Assembly: GCA_006937955.1 (NCBI GenBank)
Contig: SSNP01000040.1
Coordinates: 2,692,051 to 2,756,050 of the forward strand
Direction of reading: 5' to 3'
DNA: 64,000 nucleotides
Origin: Pachypanchax playfairii
Taxonomy: Eukaryota; Chordata; Actinopteri; Cyprinodontiformes; Aplocheilidae
Below, one piece after another: positions 52,341 to 63,747 of the stretch. The first letter of the stretch is position 1. The number at the start of each line of letters is the position of its first letter. Made by a program: the position numbers and the translations under genes. Below the pieces are notes generated by a model. The model worked only from the letters and a program-made list of their open reading frames with translations. It made no database searches and had not been told where the DNA came from.

Positions 52341-52379
52341 AAATATATATCTATATATATAGATATATTTTTTTTTTAT
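52341..52379 (+). repeat. AT microsatellite with perfect 24-bp palindrome
   Basis: Positions 52345-52368 read the same on both strands, centred on CTATATATATAG, and are followed by a T run. Confidence 0.85.
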
Positions 52380-53369
52380 GTCTTACGTCTTCATTTTTGT
52401 TCAAGGTTTCAAATAGTTTACGATTTTGCTACCAAAATGTTTGGTAAACAATAAAAAAATGTTTTTAGATTAATATAAAAATCAAGGATTCTTGCTGAGG
52501 TCAAAAACAAGAGAAACTGATGTGTTTCTGACATTGTGTCAACTTTTATTATCTTTGGAAAACTTCCTTTTAAAATGTAAATAGGTTAAAATAATACACA
52601 TCAAAAATGTGTGAGCTAACTGTCTCCTAAAAAACTACACATCACTGCTATTGCATGAACGAGAAGAAGGTTAGCTACAGTGGGATTTAGGGAGGATGGA
52701 AACATCTTCTCTTTCCTTTATGTGATAAAAGAAAATGTAAGTCTAAGTCAACGTGTCAGCCTAAGTGTTGGAAAAATTCCGGTGAGTAATTACAAACAGA
52801 AAAAATGAAAGAAGGATGATTCATTAGAAATCTGTAAATTATTCATTTGACTGCTTTTTGATTATTTTCAATCAAGTGCCATAAACACAACAGTGAAAAG
52901 ATTTTTAATATGTTGAGTTCCTCAGCTTTGGCATCGACACCTTTGAGCAGATAATTTAAGTGATGAACAAGGTTTGTACTTTAAGCCAGCCTCAGGGCAT
53001 TGTTTCTGTATTCAGAGGAAAAATATTACTGAATTCCCAGGAATAAAAGGGGAATGTTTGTTTACCTCTGGGTCTTCTAACCTTGGTACCACAAATTTGC
53101 GACAGGCAAAATGGAGTAACATGAGAGGAGGTGCAAAATAAAACAAAACATGTCACTTCCAGTCAAATATTAACTCATATTTCAATTTTACTGCATTATA
53201 ACTGTATTTACTCTACTATATTTATTTGTATTGAACTTCCCAATTTACTCCAATTTAATAAACAGTTTTAAATCCCCAAATTAAAGTCCTAATGTCATTT
53301 AAAATGATGCATTCCTCTACTGAACCCTTCACAAAAGATACATAAGATGATTAATCGTCCTGGTTGCAT

Positions 53370-53494
53370 AGAAACTACATTACCCATTAGACATTGCATT
53401 CACATTTCCCAGAAACCTTTGCGTCTCACAGAAACTAGAAGGTCGCGCTTAGCTGTGGTTGTTCTGTAGCTCGTAAAGAAACCAGACAATAACC
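53370..53494 (+). promoter_or_regulatory. cox7c: cox7c proximal promoter and 5' UTR with two ZNF143/Staf-like sites
   Basis: Two related motifs lie 72-121 bases upstream of the ATG. The first, ACTACATTACCCA at 53374-53386, is followed by CATTGCA. The second, CATTTCCCAGAAACC from 53402, is followed by TTTGCG. Both resemble the ACTACA-plus-TTCCCA...TTGCG pattern bound by ZNF143/Staf at many vertebrate housekeeping promoters. No TATA box is visible. The transcription start cannot be placed from sequence alone; it probably lies between about 53415 and 53485. Binding is inferred from the motifs only. Confidence 0.6.
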
Positions 53495-54888
53495 ATGCTG
53501 GGACAAGCAGTAAGACGATTTACAACATCTGCTGTCCGGTCTTCACATTACGCTGAAGGACCAGGAAAGGTGAGGGTTTTAATTCGTTAAGCTTTTGTTT
53601 GAAATGTAGAAATTTGCGGCCTGGCCTTGTCGGTCTCCGTAGCTTAGCATTAGCTATCATTATTTGGAGGTCATGGTCGGTTTTTAAACAAGAACATGAT
53701 GGAAACGTGAACAAAATATTCAAATGAGTTTCTGTGTTTTTATTATTTCTGTGGAACTCAACAAATATAGATAGAAATTGTGTACGAGAGTAGGTTCTAG
53801 GCAAACACATACCGAGCTAACGGTCAAAGCTAAAAGTTCCCAAGTTTAGAAACGTTCCTAAAACGTTAACATGTCTAACATTATTAATTTATTACGATGC
53901 ATTTAGACAGATATTTGCATGATATGATTACATTTCATCCACAAAACCTGACAGTTTTGTTAGTTGTTTCCGTGTATGTGTGTACTTCCGTGGTCTTGTT
54001 AAGGTCAAAGCTAACTCACAGCTCTAATGTATAGTGTAGCCTGTGTAACAACATCCCATGCTGCAATTGCCTTTTATTTATATATCCTTTCATTTAAACT
54101 CATTGAAACAAATTTCTCAGTCATATGAAGGTTTCAGTGTGTGTGTTTGAACCTGATTCTCATTTCGGCTGCATTTGTATAAAGTGTGAAACATATCTGT
54201 ATTATTTTCAGCAGCCATGGTGACAAATTGGTTCATTAGTGGTTGCTTGAATAGACACCTGCAGTTTCAATGATTATAGAGATCTTGAAAATGCACATGT
54301 GTTTTTGGTCAATCATTCATTTTTTTTATTATTTCAGATTCTTTATTGGTTTTAAGGAGTGCTGGGAGAAGTTTAGTGTTAATCAATGAGACGAATTTAG
54401 TTCCTATGCGATCCTTTGGATCACATTTTCGTTTAGATATTTTATATTATTAATAGAATGTGACTATAAATGTTTCAACCAACTACATTTTGATGTAGGA
54501 AAACTTCCTACTGGACTTTGTAGTGGTGTATTTTTGTAGTTTTTAAATTAAATATCACCCTGTCTTTTTGCTTGTAGTCTATTTGACGTCAAGGTTTTCT
54601 TGGTGTTATTCACATGTCTTGCACATTTGTACAGCTAAATTACACTGGGTGTTTTTTGTTTGTTTTTTTAAGTAGAGAATTTTTGCTGCGCTCTCAATTA
54701 ATGTAAAGAGTTTGGTTAGAGATGCTTTCAGAGATGACACATCTTAGTTTAACTGCATCGTCTTTTCACAGAACCTGCCGTTCTCTGTGGACAACAAGTG
54801 GCGCCTGCTGGGCATGATGGTGCTGTTCTTCGGCAGCGGCTTCACGTTCCCCTTCCTTGTCGTCAGACATCAGATCCTGAAGAAGTGA
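53495..54888 (+). CDS. cox7c: cytochrome c oxidase subunit 7C, mitochondrial (two coding exons)
   Basis: Joined CDS is 53495-53569 plus 54772-54888, giving 63 residues, the same length I recall for vertebrate COX7C. Exon 1 encodes residues 1-25: a basic presequence starting MLGQAVRRFTT and the start of the mature chain, SHYAEGPGK. Exon 2 encodes residues 26-63, starting NLPFSVDNKW, with a single membrane span at about 37-56 and the conserved end FLVVRHQILKK before TGA. The intron is phase 0, with donor GTGAGG at 53570 and a pyrimidine-rich acceptor ending CAG at 54771. The product is a small nuclear-encoded subunit of respiratory complex IV in the inner mitochondrial membrane; cleavage after about residue 16 is inferred from the family. 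The start ATG has AACC before it and no competing upstream ATG nearby. Exon 2 is much richer in G and C than its surroundings, as expected for constrained coding sequence. The match is by recognition, not a database search. Confidence 0.97.
53570..54771 (+). other. cox7c: cox7c intron 1, 1202 bp
   Basis: Donor GTGAGG, acceptor preceded by CGTCTTTTCACAG. No repeat, C/D snoRNA boxes or internal ORF of note. The 96-codon minus-strand ORF over exon 1 and the intron start is a shadow. Confidence 0.9.
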
Positions 54889-54916
54889 AATGTTCTGTTC
54901 TTTCTCACCCTCTGAG

Positions 54917-55327
54917 GTAATCCTACTTGCCATTTTGATTCTGCATATCTGCTTTTTATTAAAATGTCAGGATGATGTGGCATTTGCTTCAACGTAGGCT
55001 GGTAAAGTGACCACAGGCAATCAGTTCTTTCTAGCACCTCCTTAGCCTTTTCCTTCTACAGCATCACTTTAAATAAATTACCTGTTCAGCTGAGAGTGAC
55101 GGCACAGAAGTCAAGCAGGGCTATACTGTGTAGATAAGCTCCCTTTCTGCGAGTTAATATGACAGTTTTGTAGACGTTAGTGCGTATTGGCTGGTTGCAG
55201 GTCAGAGTTGTTGTAACATTTATCTGCTAGAATGTTTATGAAGAAATGGCTTATTTTTCTTTGGCCTCCTTAATGCAAGTATTATAACCATTTTATTCTG
55301 TGGTCCTGTTTTTTTTTTTTTCTACAG
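54917..55327 (+). other. cox7c: cox7c intron 2, 411 bp, in the 3' UTR
   Basis: Donor GTAATC and acceptor TTTTTTTTTTTTCTACAG. It lies after the stop codon, 28 bases beyond TGA, within the roughly 50-base limit below which a downstream junction usually does not trigger nonsense-mediated decay. It contains the H/ACA candidate. Confidence 0.7.
55076..55221 (+). ncRNA. candidate H/ACA small nucleolar RNA in cox7c intron 2
   Basis: Within the 411-bp second intron, AGATAA at 55132-55137 fits the H box (ANANNA) and ACA at 55216-55218 is followed by three T residues. The 3' hairpin can form: AGCTC (55136-55140) pairs with GAGTT (55205-55209), CTGCGA (55148-55153) with TTGCAG (55195-55200), and AATATG with CGTATT above. 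The inner helix ends exactly 15 bases before ACA, the spacing expected of a pseudouridylation pocket. The 5' hairpin is weaker; short stems such as TGAC/GTCA can be drawn. No target was identified and I do not recognise a known family, so this is only a candidate. Confidence 0.25.
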
Positions 55328-55428
55328 GTCGTCAGCTCGAACATGTTTATCCATCATCGTTCTATCCGTGCAGAAGAATGGGAACCACTTAACTGTCTTT
55401 GTAAATAAAGTCTCCCTAAATATAAACA
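55328..55428 (+). other. cox7c: cox7c third exon, entirely 3' UTR
   Basis: After the stop codon, exon 2 runs to 54916, where a donor GTAATC begins. A T-rich tract ending CTACAG at 55327 is a good acceptor. The sequence that follows lacks coding potential but contains a polyadenylation signal, so I read it as a non-coding last exon. The three-exon layout with the last exon in the 3' UTR matches my memory of the mammalian gene. The exon end near 55428 is an estimate, about 20 bases beyond the AATAAA. Confidence 0.7.
55404..55409 (+). terminator. cox7c: cox7c polyadenylation signal AATAAA
   Basis: A canonical AATAAA lies 516 bases past the stop codon in genomic distance, but only about 105 bases past it in the spliced message. 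A TGTCTG-T-rich stretch starts near 55427, as expected for a downstream GU/U-rich element. Confidence 0.75.
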
Positions 55429-58400
55429 TGTCTGTTTTTTTATTATTATTCCCACATCTAAGGCATCTTTGGTACATTATTAAGAGCTGAAGGTGTTTAG
55501 AATTAGCCAGTTTCAGTTCAGTTGGAGGAATTTGCTGGTTACATTTTAGTTGTAGTACTACACCTCTAATATATAGATTATCATATATGGGATGTGAATA
55601 ATTATACAAGCTGTGCAACAAGAGAAGCTTCCAGATTCAGTTGAATGTAGCTGGTAGGTTTTAGTGGGATTTGGTTTTGTGCACAATGAACATAAAATAG
55701 CAAAAGAACATTTAGCGTTCTTAAAGATCCCTCGAGCATGTAGATTTAGGGTTGAAGAGTTTATCTACAGACAATGTGTGTTGAAAGCAAAGATCAGACC
55801 CTGAATTTTCCAGCTGCAAAGGCGTAAATTGGTGAAATGTAATTTTTGTGTGTGTGAGCATTCCTCTGACAGGTATTGTTCCCCTCACTCCAGCGTGAGC
55901 TTTCCAGTTGAACTCGAGCGGATAACCTTTTTCAGTTCAATTAACCTTCTGCTTCTAGCTATAATTATCCAAGGACAAAGTATTAAAACACGGTGGTTGT
56001 GTCTGCTCAGCTGGTGAGAGGGAGTAATGCCTGGAGTCAGTTTAGATATCAGCTAAGACTGTTTTTTTTTTTTTTTCATGTGCTTGGATATGTTTGACAA
56101 ATGACTTAAAAAAAACATGAAGGATGACATACATGTACAAGCTGTTCATACCAAAAACATGCTGCTTTATTCTCTTTGTGACCTTCACATCTAATCTTAG
56201 CACACACAATTCACGGCATCCAGTAAACCTGTCAGGTGGGTTTTGTATTTGTGACATCCTGTTTGAGTCTCCAGGCTTTATGAAGAAATCACATTCAGAC
56301 TGTTTGTAGGTGACGATAAAGTTATTAGACATTTATCAGGGTCAGTGGAGTGAAGGTGTGATGGGCAGTGTTTGGGCACTACAGCTGACCTTTGTCTGTC
56401 GCTCAAGGATGGAAACAGAAAGACGTCGCCAAGCATTTACAACCAGCTTGTTATAGCTTTGTTAAAACGTTGTCTCCGAGCAACGGGACTCGGGCTGCTG
56501 CCTGTCGCAGTCAGTCCATCTAACAACCCAATAGTTTTTTCTGTACATAAACAAACCGTCCTGATTGTGTCATCATCGCTGTCCTTCAGGTCGTGACACG
56601 AGTCCATCTTCATGACGACTTCTCTTTTTACTGGATCTCAAAATGTTTCTCTGCTTGTTCAAAGAGACAGAATGAGCTTTCAAGTATCATTAAACAAATA
56701 AGCCTCTCTAAAACGACCCTTCATCCAAAGTCTGTCCTCTGAATATCAAACACTCGACCTTTGCTTAAAAGCTAGCCTGTCAAAAAAAATCTAATCGAAT
56801 CTGATTTAACCTTCTCGCATCAAAGCCAGTCAGAGAAGTAACGACAGCAACGTACAAACATTTGCTATTAAAAAAGACAAATAGCTTGTTCAGTCAGATT
56901 ACAGTTTGAATGAACTGGATATTTAAAAGTACCTCTTGAGTTGGCAGCAGCTGCTTAAAATATAATGAATGGTTCACCAGAACTCTGATGCTAATTTGAG
57001 AAAGCCACTAACATTTTGGAATCTTTAGCAAAGTACAGATTTAGAGTGGAAGGGCCACTGGGCCTCATAGGAATGTCACATTATCAAGGTATCCAAGAGG
57101 GGAAAAATACCTGCCCTTAGCAGTGAGTTCTTTTATTATCCTCATAAATGATCTATTCTCTGCCATTATGCACTCTAACTGGGGCTTTTAGGAGTCCGAG
57201 TTGATGCCAGGCTCCTGCAGTGAGGACCAATTACACACAGTGGTGTTATCTGGACAAGGACCAAGCTGCAGTGCAGTGCTGGCATCTTATGAAAAGTACA
57301 TAAGGGTGTGCTGGTACGCAGCTCTTTGCAGAGGAGCTTGTCCACATCACATCATTTCGATGGACTTGTCATGCAGCATGCCACTCTCAGTGGTTGCAGG
57401 AATGAAGGAGGGGCGGTCAGAAAAAGAGTACATTACAGGAGGATTACGCACCCGGAATGTCAAGTCCTCTCGTGCTGCCTTCACTGTACAGAAGAGGGAT
57501 TTAACATGAAAACGAGGGCGTGTGTTTGTTCTGTAGTTCCTCCAAACTATCAGATTCATCATTTTATCTGTGGCAGCTTGACATTTTATTAAACTGTGAC
57601 CACTATGGATCAAGTCCTGCTTATTTACAGACCAGTGATTGTTTAACATAAGATGTCCCCTGTGATCACTGCGCTGCAGACAGCTAGAAAACATGGCCTT
57701 AAATGAATGTAGGAAAAACATTCATGCTTTTTATTTCCACTTTCATCCAACAAACTAACATGATGCTCTTGCAGATACATAAATCATCCAGTTTGCTGTA
57801 TTTCTGACGATTGATTGCAGCCTCTGTGGACTGTTCTGCATCACACGTGTAGAATCTAATTATAGACTCATTTGCACTTCAGAGTGGGTGATAGTGAGCT
57901 TGGTGTAAAGCTTGCAAAGCACCATTCCCTTATAGAGATGCGTTATTGAATTCCATCAGTTGCATCCCACCGCAGCATCAGTTAAAATGGGTTTGTTTGC
58001 AACCTGTTACCTGGTGTGAGCGGTCTCTCTGGTGATTGACGGGTGTATAAACATTTACTTCCTCTGAATGGGAGGGAACGCTTGACACATAATCTACAGG
58101 CTAAATTACCCTCCTGGGTGCATTAGATGAGTCCTAATCAGTACTCACAAACAACTAACGCAGCGGCTTGTATTCATGCCACCAATCACTCCCTGCTGCA
58201 ATAGGAGGATGCTCTCGGAGCGTCTCCACCGCCACACGAGCACGATGACAGCGAGAGGAGGGAGCAGCTGTCTGCAGTCGCTGAACAAACACCCTGACAC
58301 CTCGCCGCCACTCAGGAAAAGTTTCAAGGACACGATGAACTCCTTAGTTTCCTCTCTCAGCCCAGCCGTCTCTGTTTACAGCACTTCAACTCAAAGATGC

Positions 58401-61290
58401 TGACTTGTGGAGAGGCGAGGGATTGTCAGAGCAGGAAGATGAAGTGTGCACGCACCTCCCACTTTGTCAAAAAGTGGGGCTCCAACGCAGCCTCGGCCAG
58501 GATTTCCACGCAATTAGTCCAGAACCTCCAGAGGATGGGGTGGCCTGTCGGAGATGGATGTTCACAGGATGCACAGTGGACTTGCATTTGTCTCTGTACA
58601 TGTTTTTTGTGTGTTGCTGTGGCAGTGGTGGTGGGGGGGAGTTCACAAGAGGGACAACATCTGATAGTAATTAAGGAGACAAAGCATACAGCACTTACAT
58701 ACCACAAGTGAAGGACATCATGCTAGAAGGGCCTGACCTCCTAAACGGCACTCTTATTTATTAATGTTGCAGTGTAATGTACTTACACTTAAAGTTTTAA
58801 AAAGACATCATGAGTGCAGAGACCTGGCTGTGATCAAACATAATAATGTTACTATAAATGTAGTTATGAGTCAGATTCAGGGCAAAACAAAAAACACATA
58901 TAATCATTGTTTTAAACATTAACAATGATATAAATTATATTATAATCGAGACTCATCTAAACTCAGATGTTTTTATCTTTTAAAGTGCCGGATTTTTCTT
59001 ATTAAATTCAGTTCATAAAACGTACCAGAGCTGAATATCTAATACCAGTATTTTGTATTTGGAAAGCCAATTTCATACGTCACGAGTTCGATCTTTGCTA
59101 TTAGATAACAGCTTTCATGATAAGCAGCCGAGTGACACTCCGGTATAAACATGTCATCAGTTTGCTTCAAGCGTCGGTCTCAGTTTAAACAGGGTCTGCT
59201 CGTTTGGCAGTGATATAGTTAGATGTACAGGAAAAAAAATAACAGTGCAAGATATTTTTCACTCAAATGAAACATCCCTCTAGATTTGTGTAGTGAGGGA
59301 AAAAAGTGTAGAAAATGTAGAGCGTGAACAAGGTCTGACAACTTGAAACAGAGTGAAGGGAGATTGCAGTAAAAAAAAAAACGAAAGAAATTTCAGTTAA
59401 ATATTTGTTATTGTTTTCTCTTCTATGTTTCTTTCTTTTCCTTCCTCTGAGTGAGAGAAAACATCTGAAGCTTTTCTCAGCAGAAACTGTGTCTGTTGCT
59501 CCCCAGTGGTTTCTCTCCCTTGTTAATAGAGCTGAGAAGATTCACATACTGACAGGCATCTGCTACAAACCAGCGTATTCACATGTAGTTTTACATACAC
59601 ACTCACAGAAGAAGAAGCCCCTGAAGACATGCATAAACACAGTTCAAGCAGATTCACTGGTGCTTTACTGAAACATGTGAGCAATATTAACAAGAAATCA
59701 CACACTCCTGCTAGCAAACTCTGAGTTTGTCACTTGCAGCTGCATATTTAACAAAATCAGCTGTTGCAATCAACAAATCTGTCCTCGAAACGTTGGCTTT
59801 ACTTTCTTTAAATCTGCGACATCGACATGGAGAAGGTTGTGGATAGTTTTGCTTCCTGTGCAGACAGACAGCTGGATTGAAGACAACAGAAAGATGTGGC
59901 AGGACAAACTGTACTCAGATGGGTACATTTGCTGCACGCGTCCAGGAGCTGTATTTTTACAGTTGTTCCCCAGTGCAAACAAACACCATCCCAAACTCTT
60001 AGAGTCAGCACTTTGTGTATGGCTTTTGCTGCTCTGTTTACCATTTTTGCAAGATTCCTTATGTAGCTCTGCAGCAGTCTCCCAGGACACAGACACAGAG
60101 AGGTACAGAGTTACAGAAGCAGGAGAGGTATGCAATGCCGTGGTGCTCCCGGGCAGCCTGAGAGCTCCCCCAGCTGGACAAAAACAAACTGATTAATGCT
60201 CACACTTGTGAAAAGGCTTGAAATGTCTGTCAGTGAAAAGCTGCAGCCACTGAAACAATCTTCTCTCAGATTGAGATTATATTTTAGTTGTTTTGCTATT
60301 TGAGGCCTCAAACGTGATCTGAAAAACTGTGTTTTTTGTCAGTTTATTTGTTAGAGCAGGATGAATGTGATTCTTTAAAGACAGACACTGAGCTCCAAAG
60401 AGATACGGTCCAAGTGACAAGGGCAGGACTGCTGGTGCAGTGGAAGTGTGAATGAAAGGCTGGTGGGGAGGGAGGGAGGAGCGGGACAGAGGAAGGCACC
60501 GGGGTGCACAGAAGGTTTATTTTTCTGCAGACCGGTCTCCTCCAGGATCTTCTTTGGACAGCACAGAGGTTTGGATGTAACAAACAGGCACGACTGAGGT
60601 TGGCGTGAGTTCACTCAGTGAATGGGGCCTTTCAAAGCCCTACTGAACCACAAGGTGCCCAGGGCCCAAACCGGGGCAAAAACAGACCCAGTGTTCAGTT
60701 TCTTCTTTTGTCTTTTGTTCTATTTTCTTAAAAAAGGAACATTCTTACGTGTGCCCATCTCTGCTGTGAGCATAAACTCATCCAGCAGATACTGAATGAC
60801 TGTCAGTGAAAATCTGCTTAAAGTTTGAAGAGCAAAACTTTACTTTTTGCAACAGTAACTTGAGGTTTGTTGAATTTAATCAGCTTTTTAACAGGATATG
60901 GATTACTTTGGAGTTCTACATCTCATTTTATCTTTCAGCTTATTAAATCCGAATCGTATTGCCTATATCTTGGTGCAATTATAAATCTTTATTTAAAAAA
61001 AAAACTCTTTGCTGATTAAATTGTTACCTGCTGATTTAATTGCAGGCATGTGGAAGTCTGCAGAAATAGAAACTATCCCAAGGCTCGCCTTTTCAGACTG
61101 ATAAGAGAGGTCAGGCTATTCAATTATTGAGATGACTTTGTGTTGGCAAAGATCTCGAGCGGTGGTTAATTTGGGGGAGCAAAGTCAGGGCAGGAGTGGG
61201 TAGCTAGGTAAAAGTTAGGTGATGGAGAAAAGAGAAGCATGAAGAGAATTGAAACAGGAACAATATATGAAAAAAAGCTATCAGCTGTTA
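55429..61290. other. non-coding stretch downstream of cox7c
   Basis: Overlapping ORFs of 60-124 codons at 57201-57721, 58145-58711 and 59405-60614 occur on both strands without recognised domains. The part at 58190-58640 is GC- and CpG-richer than its surroundings. Confidence 0.5.
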
Positions 61291-61333
61291 TATGTACACC
61301 AAAAGTTTGGACACACTTTTGGTCTGTACTGTA
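61291..61333. mobile_element. 43-bp terminal-repeat remnant of a Tc1-like transposon
   Basis: The stretch joins CCAAAAGTTTGGACACAC directly to TTTTGGTCTGTACTGTA. These two parts look like the left and right terminal repeats of a common fish Tc1/mariner-type transposon, each ending at TA, with everything between deleted. Family identity is from memory. Confidence 0.6.
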
Positions 61334-63216
61334 GCAAACCCACACAGCTGCACTATCAGGAGACTTTTCAGTCTGCGAAGGAAGTTTGTTAGCAAACAAA
61401 CAAAAAAAAAACAAATTTGTAATAATTTATGTGCCAATCCATTAGTTTCTAAGAGCTCTACTACTTTAACAGGATTACTGATTTCCTTAATAAACCTGTC
61501 ATGTTGAATCTTAAACATCTCTTCTCCCCTGTGGTGGAGGGTAAAACAAAGAAAAAACACAAAAAATGACATTTTTAAAAACTGATTTTTCAGACTGTTA
61601 TTTTATGTGTCAGACTTTGGAGGGATAAAAGTAATTTACATATAACCAACAGGCTGCAGCTAACAATGTTTAGCTTTATCCAGTCTTCTTGATTATTGCA
61701 CAGACAAAGATGGCCCACAACAGGTCAACAAACTTCCCATCTGCTGCATTTTTGTCCTTTCTCCTCCATCTCCCACTATCCACCCACATGCACGCTTTAT
61801 GCTTTACGAAGACAGTCTCACAGCAGCCAGATTTATTTTATTTTATTTTGCAACTTTGAGAAAAGTGACTGTGAATAGGAAACATGTAACCCTCTGGCTC
61901 CTGGGGGGGTGGGGGTGGGGGGGTGAAGAAAACAAGGCAAAACAAAAACAACAATAAAAGGCTTCATAGTTCTCTGGAGGGGGGTGAATTTTAAATAGTG
62001 AAGACACTGAAACAGAATAAAAACAATGTTCCTTTAAGTAAGAGTAATGACTGAAAGTGCAGGTGATGAGCTGATCTATTAAAACTGATGATCGTATGTG
62101 TGTTTTATGAAAAAATAATGACTCACAGGACTCGAGCCCCGACATTTCTGAGAATTTCACTGTTGTTTCATCATTTGAGGCGACGCACTAACCCTTCGTT
62201 ATGAGCTGTTAATAAATACATTCTCAGCAGCATCATCTTGATGCAATGTCATCATATTAGACAGAGTGCTCTTGTTCTGTATAAATGTTTTCATCTGTCC
62301 TTGAAAAGCTTCCTCCCTTTGGCCATGGCATAATATTTCATTACTTTGGTGTAATTTTTTATTGCAATAAGTTAAGCACAGTATGGAGGCTTAATTCGTT
62401 GCAGCTATGGTCTCTGGGAGTTTCAAATTGGATTTCACCTAGCTTCAAAGCTTTCCACCACAATTAAGTTCCGTTCTTTAACTTAAAAAGCAATTCTGCT
62501 CTTTAGTGTCTTCATCCTGAATTGTCGTTCTAAGAAGTTAATTGCATTTTCAGAAGGTGTTGTTAAGCAGTTTTAAATGGTATTTCTTTACACCTCGCTC
62601 ATATCTCCACAGTCAGAGGCTGCCCTGTTGTCAAAGACCTCACTGCAGGGTTAGTTAAATTAAAACTTTTGTGTTTTCAGCTCAGTGGAATTCGGGCCAT
62701 TTGGCTGCAATAGATACATTCACATATTTTTGTTAGTTACGACATTCTTTTCTGATTTGCTTCTATTCACTCTGTTTCTCCAGCAGGACTCTATAGGCTT
62801 TCTTTTCTCTTCTTAGATTCCAAAAAACGGTGTGTTGAAGTGGAGGAGTGGCCTTAACAAACTGGAGGAGATGGTCTAATTAAACTTTGCCCTCCACCAT
62901 TGTACTTAACCTCTGCCTTTTCTTTAATGACTTACAATGAATAAATCTAATTTATATTCCATTTATTCAGGAGTGCATAATTGCAGAAAAGAAAAAAAAA
63001 AGACACTGTGTATGACCCTCAAACAAAAGTTTGAATCTGAAGTTATCCCGTAAAGGAAATTACAGTTCTCTAAAGTGAGATTGAAATATTTGAACATAGT
63101 TAATGTCATTATTGCTGTATATTTGTGATAGAAACTGATGCATTACAGAGATCATGAGGAGAAAAATCATTGGACAACAATAAACTCTAAAACACCGATA
63201 ATAAAAGAGACAGGTT
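61334..63216. other. non-coding stretch, nothing recognised apart from the G-tract
   Basis: AT-rich, short ORFs only. Confidence 0.55.
61903..61923 (+). repeat. G-tract cluster
   Basis: Runs of 7, 5 and 7 G separated by single T residues. A further G6 run lies at 61979-61984. Confidence 0.9.
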
Positions 63217-63318
63217 TGGATGGATGGATGGATGGATGGATGGATGGATGGATGGATGGATGGATGGATGGATGGATGGATGGATGGATGGATGGATGGA
63301 TGGATGGATGGATGGATG
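63217..63318 (+). repeat. (TGGA)n microsatellite, about 25 units
   Basis: A pure tetranucleotide run of about 102 bp. It produces the repeated W-M-D-G frame in a 100-codon ORF, which is not a gene. Such runs are frequent at the ends of fish retroelements. Confidence 0.97.
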
Positions 63319-63404
63319 AAAAGTATTATAACATCTCAGGATTTGGTAAATTGCTACCAGTTGAAGTCACATCATTATCATGTCAGTTTTTTTTAACTCC
63401 AGAA

Positions 63405-63735
63405 GACACAGGTGGATGCCTCCACAATCACCTGGATTAAGGACTACCTAACAAACAGACCACAATTTGTGAGACTGAAGAGTTGTATGTCTGACCAGGT
63501 GATCAGCAGCACAGGAGCACCACAGGGAACTGTACTCTCACCATTCCTTTTCACTCTGTATGCTTCAGACTTTCAGTACAGGTCAGAGTCCTGCCATCTG
63601 CAGAAATACTCTGATTCCTCTGCAGTTGTTTGAGGATCAGAGATGGACAAGAGACTGAGTACAGAGAACTGGTGGACCACTTTGTGGCCTGGTGTGGGAA
63701 CAATCATCTTATCTTGAATGTGAACAAGACAAAGG
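63405..63735 (+). pseudogene. non-LTR retrotransposon reverse transcriptase fragment
   Basis: The frame from 63412 reads ITWIKDYLTNRPQFVRL, then SSTGAPQGTVLSPFLFTLY, the RT finger/palm block with the PQG motif, then LQKYSDSSAVV. That last stretch sits where the F/Y-x-D-D catalytic box belongs, and the second aspartate is replaced by serine. A frameshift near 63630 leads into YRELVDHFVAWC and LILNVNKTKE, still colinear with the RT thumb region. It is truncated at both ends. It resembles the CR1/L2/Rex1 group; the exact clade is not resolved. Confidence 0.8.
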
Positions 63736-63747
63736 AGATTGACACTA

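Larger units (their letters stand above)
47363..53369. other. non-coding stretch upstream of cox7c
   Basis: A patch at 47570-47730 has more CpG than its surroundings and may be an unrecognised transposon. ORFs up to 106 codons (49787-50107) lack known motifs. No upstream gene is visible within this window. Confidence 0.5.

Noticed and set aside
57347..57721. 124-codon minus-strand ORF as a gene
   Set aside because: It overlaps two + strand ORFs of similar length and has no recognisable motif.
59770..60196. Opposing ORFs of 121 and 119 codons
   Set aside because: Mutually antisense open frames without domains, typical of a locally stop-poor composition.
63138..63440. 100-codon ORF with W-M-D-G repeats as a repetitive protein
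   Set aside because: It is the translation of a TGGA microsatellite.
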